This document shows, one piece after another, positions 62,468-64,000 of a stretch of DNA of 64,000 nucleotides. The notes beneath the pieces were generated by a model. That model was not told the DNA's origin. It worked only from the letters and a program-made list of their open reading frames with translations, and ran no database searches. This stretch comes from Dipylidium caninum (taxonomy: Eukaryota; Platyhelminthes; Cestoda; Cyclophyllidea; Dipylidiidae). The position numbers and the translations under genes were made by a program. Numbering within the stretch: the first letter of the stretch is position 1; each line of letters begins with the position of its first letter. The stretch lies in contig QEYB01001685.1 of assembly GCA_017562135.1 (NCBI GenBank), forward strand, positions 62,001-126,000. Direction: 5' to 3'.

Positions 62468-64000
62468 GATTATTTTTGTAACACTTCGTATGAGCACTAA
62501 GCAAATACAAGTTGAGTGGACGCAAGACTGACTATCTTCGTGTGAGGAGGCTGTTGCCAAGACTCACGTCAAAGGGACGATGGCTTCTGCACGAGTGTAA
62601 AGGACAAGAAGGATGGAAGACGAGGGTAGGTGGGCGAGGAAGTGAACCGTTTATGAATGTGAGAGGCGTGGCCAGGCCACCGAACCTTCTGTTCAGGTGG
62701 CGTATTGTCGAACCATTTCAACAGTGCTCAGGCGCAGTCTACCGCTTATTTTTAACAGATCGTCATCTTCTCGAACGCCAGACTCATCCATGTGGGCGCC
62801 TTTCCAGACGCTGGAAAGTTGGGGAGGCCGGAACGACAGAGCCTGTCCTAAGCGGTTTCCTCACACGGGATTCGGAGCGGCTGAAGAATTGATCGTCCGG
62901 ACGACCCGATGTCCACTTTTACCACACTTTCGACTTTCCAATAGAATAGTCAAACGAGTTATTGTTGTCATCATCCTACGGACGTTCTGTCCTGATTCCG
63001 GTAACGCTCTCGGACAATGTTTATCACGTGGTCAGGGTTATGGCAGAGAGAAGCGGTGACGTCTTCCTTTCATCCTCACGCATGGACGACATCTGCGAGG
63101 GACAGAATGGAGGTGATCACCTGTGCTGCCAGGCGGACAAGAAATTATTATTCTTCAAAAATCGCTGCTGACGCCCAAGCCAATATGAGATCGCCGTGTG
63201 GCCACTTGCCTCCTTACTACTTGCCATATTCCTCCACACAATTAAATCATTCGGCAGCCAGAAATCGCATGGTGACTTTAGAGAAGCAGAAAAAGATAAG
63301 AAGGGAGAAAGGAGCTCGATGCGCGGAGATTCAGCAGGCAGTGCGAAAGCGTTGGAGAGGGGCGACCTGCCTGAGTTCCTGCGTGGCCTCCAGCCTCGCT
63401 GCCAACGCCGCCACCCACTCGGTCCCTCCGCACCTTCGCCTCGCGCAGGCGGTCTGCACCAGCCGAGTTAATTACCCGCCCACCCACCACACTCATGGCG
63501 GCAAAATCTTCCCCCAGCCCCCTTCCTCATCCAGCTGGCATTCAAAGGCGACACCTTCAAAGCCTCCTGACACCGAGCTCATCGCAAAAGAGGCGGGAAA
63601 TGGCGAAAGTGAGGTCGTTTCGAGGGGAAGAGGACAAAAGAGTAGTCGATTTCAGCATAATGTGGCGCCAAATGGCGCCTTCTCGGGGCGTCGCATCGGC
63701 AATTTCGGCGGTTCAGGCTTAGTGGCCGTGATTTTTCCCACTCGCAACAGCCGATCCCATCCACCTCCTATCCCATTGAAAGCCTCTCTTGAGCGAACAC
63801 ACAAACATACCGACCGACAGGCAAGGAAGCCGACTGTGTAGCAGTTATGGGGGCAACAAGTCGACACTCAGCTGTAAAATGAATGAGGCAAGATACGCTC
63901 TGCATCTTCCTTGCTCGAGTTTCCTCTCGTGAATGCCATCTGGCAAGGTATCAATAGGGGAAAACGGGCAAAAGTGGCCTGCACGCCCACCATCACGACG

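Larger units (their letters stand above)
53057..64000. other. GC-rich, repeat-rich section without supported genes
   Basis: Base composition is clearly more GC-rich than 10-48 kb, with many CpG dinucleotides, homopolymer runs and microsatellites. Frames are open for hundreds of bases on both strands at once, so ORF length is no evidence here. It may contain 5' exons, introns or the promoter of the 50-51 kb minus-strand gene, or part of a gene extending right of the window. Only two weak exon-like signals (56280, 60785) were found. Confidence 0.45.

Noticed and set aside
63017..63841. Plus-strand ORF of 274 codons, the longest single frame in the window
   Set aside because: Lies in GC-rich repeat-rich DNA where frames on both strands are open. 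Composition (Ser, Arg, Pro, His, scattered Trp) and lack of any motif or splice context fit chance.
1..64000. CRISPR arrays, operons, phage or bacterial defence systems
   Set aside because: The window is a spliced eukaryotic genome segment; no regularly spaced direct repeats or bacterial gene organisation are present.

Overview
The window is eukaryotic: protein-coding genes are broken into many exons with GT/AG introns from about 40 bases to several kilobases, and no bacterial features are present. The families found (SCYL1-type pseudokinase, TM9SF2-type nonaspanin, PPP2R3C-type PP2A subunit, a thrombospondin type-1 membrane protein, mariner transposons) point to an invertebrate animal. The mixture of tiny and very large introns, and small secreted proteins I cannot match to any family, would fit a parasitic flatworm such as a tapeworm. 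That last step is inference, not proof. All exon models were built by hand from splice signals, reading phase and protein-family resemblance.

Layout. 724-12601 (minus): SCYL1-like gene, 8 exons, with a decayed mariner in an intron. 12602-15640: spacer. 15641-24922 (minus): complete TM9SF2-like gene, 12 exons, 639 residues. 25112-25367 (plus): probable exon of an unknown gene starting close to the TM9SF2 5' end. 25368-31106: no confident gene, only weak candidates. 31107-about 37294 (minus): type I membrane protein with a TSP1-like ectodomain, one membrane span and a tail with two PPxY motifs; a second mariner copy lies in its large intron. 38003-42462 (plus): PPP2R3C-like gene, N-terminal exon(s) not found. 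43205-43525 (minus): small basic ORF. 43.5-49.5 kb: AT-rich, with a divergent pair of related small ORFs that look secreted (47323-47646 minus, 48292-48477 plus, the latter apparently frameshifted) and a short inverted-repeat element. 50453-51443 (minus): 3' part of an unidentified gene whose product ends in a PDZ-ligand-like tail; an inverted, diverged copy of one of its exons lies on the plus strand near 52.37-52.59 kb. 53-64 kb: distinctly GC-rich, full of simple repeats and chance open frames, with no gene I can support.

Three recognised products work in membrane traffic or signalling. SCYL1 works in COPI-dependent Golgi-ER transport, TM9SF proteins are Golgi/endosome multispanning proteins that end in a COPI-sorting KXD signal, and PPP2R3C is an EF-hand regulatory subunit of protein phosphatase 2A. 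Their neighbourhood is ordinary animal gene order and not an operon. The most novel items are the TSP1-TM-PPxY gene, the paired small secreted ORFs, and the PDZ-tailed gene with its inverted exon copy.
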